Assembly: GCA_021825925.1 (NCBI GenBank)
Contig: JAKAFP010000001.1
Span: 434,001 to 498,000 of the forward strand
From: Chloroflexota bacterium
GTDB lineage: Bacteria > Chloroflexota > Anaerolineae > Anaerolineales > Anaerolineaceae
Length of the DNA: 64,000 nucleotides
Direction of reading: 5' to 3'
Within the stretch, counting starts at the first letter, position 1. The number at the start of each line of letters is the position of its first letter. The translations under genes and the position numbers were made by a program. Positions 63,758 to 64,000 of this stretch are shown piece after piece. The notes under the pieces were generated by a model. The model made no database searches and was not told the origin of the DNA. It saw only the letters and a list, made by a program, of their open reading frames with translations.

Positions 63758-64000
63758 ATGACTTTACAAGATTTCAGACCCATGATGGAACGTTGCAGCA
63801 ACTGCCTGAATTGCAAATGGGTTCCATTTGACAAGCTGCAAAGCATGCGTTTTGGTGAGAATTGTCCGAGCGTGTGTTATTTCAACTTCAACACCTACAG
63901 CGCCAGAGGCCGCTTTCAACTGGGGCAAATCATTCTGGATAACGACGCGGAATACTCAGAAGAAGTTACAAATGTGGTGCATAACTGCACGACTTGCGGT
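63758..64000 (+). CDS. Iron-sulfur (GlcF/HdrD-like) subunit, 3' truncated by window end
   Basis: The first 81 residues are visible, starting at ATG 63758 with GGAGG upstream and 15 bases after the dehydrogenase. Cysteines are arranged CSNCLNC, then NCPSVC, and then CTTCG at the edge. This fits the ferredoxin-like part of a GlcF- or heterodisulfide-reductase-D-like protein. It would take electrons from the FAD subunit. The remainder lies beyond the window. Confidence 0.8.
   Translation, partial: MTLQDFRPMMERCSNCLNCKWVPFDKLQSMRFGENCPSVCYFNFNTYSARGRFQLGQIILDNDAEYSEEVTNVVHNCTTCG

Overview
The window looks like a chromosomal segment of a Chloroflexota bacterium, most probably class Anaerolineae. 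This is inference from gene content: a single-chain glycyl-tRNA synthetase (alpha and beta fused), a DnaG zinc motif with an extra residue, long family-5 solute-binding lipoproteins with low-complexity Thr/Ala/Pro linkers, LysM-M23 membrane peptidases, and a lipoprotein with an NBR1-type Ig domain. Marker-gene phylogeny would be needed to fix the lineage.

Region 1 (1-19.4 kb) is visibly AT-rich and accessory. It holds a partial zinc dehydrogenase, a chemoreceptor with a C-terminal sugar-binding-protein domain, a TetR regulator, a PAS protein translationally coupled to a membrane-free mini-receptor, a classical chemoreceptor with a small STAS-like partner, a 7TM-PAS-GGDEF diguanylate cyclase and a metallo-beta-lactamase-fold enzyme. 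A membrane-protein/XRE pair with 21-bp-phased upstream repeats follows, then small enzymes, and then a leftward operon (DMT-type transporter, phytoene-desaturase-like flavoprotein, repeat lipoprotein). No cheA or cheW is present.

Region 2 (19.4-26.4 kb) encodes a dipeptide-type ABC importer. Its first solute-binding protein is circularly permuted: the C-terminal half of the family-5 fold comes before the N-terminal half, behind an intact lipoprotein signal. A second, normally ordered binding protein follows the two permeases. No ATPase gene is present. Three copies of AACCNNATGGTT sit on strong promoters at 4.8 kb and 19.4-19.7 kb and may tie this importer, the flavoprotein operon and the 4-5 kb locus to one regulator.

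Region 3 (26.4-41.1 kb) is housekeeping: tRNA-Gln, a structured leader with an internal terminator before glmU, a CorC/HlyC-type membrane protein, cdd, recO, glyQS, dnaG, the primary sigma factor (probably leaderless), rho, and two tandem LysM-M23 peptidases.

Region 4 (41.2-48.9 kb) is a sugar-catabolic operon. A LacI regulator has operators at its own promoter and at the ABC sugar-binding-protein promoter. The operon continues with two permeases, a uridine-kinase-fold kinase, a GH13_18 phosphorylase carrying Arg134 and His344 (the pair I recall for sucrose-6'-phosphate phosphorylase) and a CE7 acetyl esterase. I infer a route of uptake, phosphorylation and phosphorolysis of sucrose or a related, possibly acetylated, disaccharide.

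Region 5 (49.1-64 kb) has priA, a MEMO-family gene and a third LysM-M23 peptidase on the minus strand. An MFS exporter, a LolD/MacB-like ATPase with two FtsX-like permeases, two lipoproteins and tRNA-Lys (with a degenerate copy of its 3' end) follow. The last part is a TetR-controlled locus: an alpha/beta hydrolase frameshifted at a nine-base homopolymer, and an FAD dehydrogenase followed by a truncated Fe-S subunit. Matching 16-bp palindromes lie on both sides of that tetR gene.
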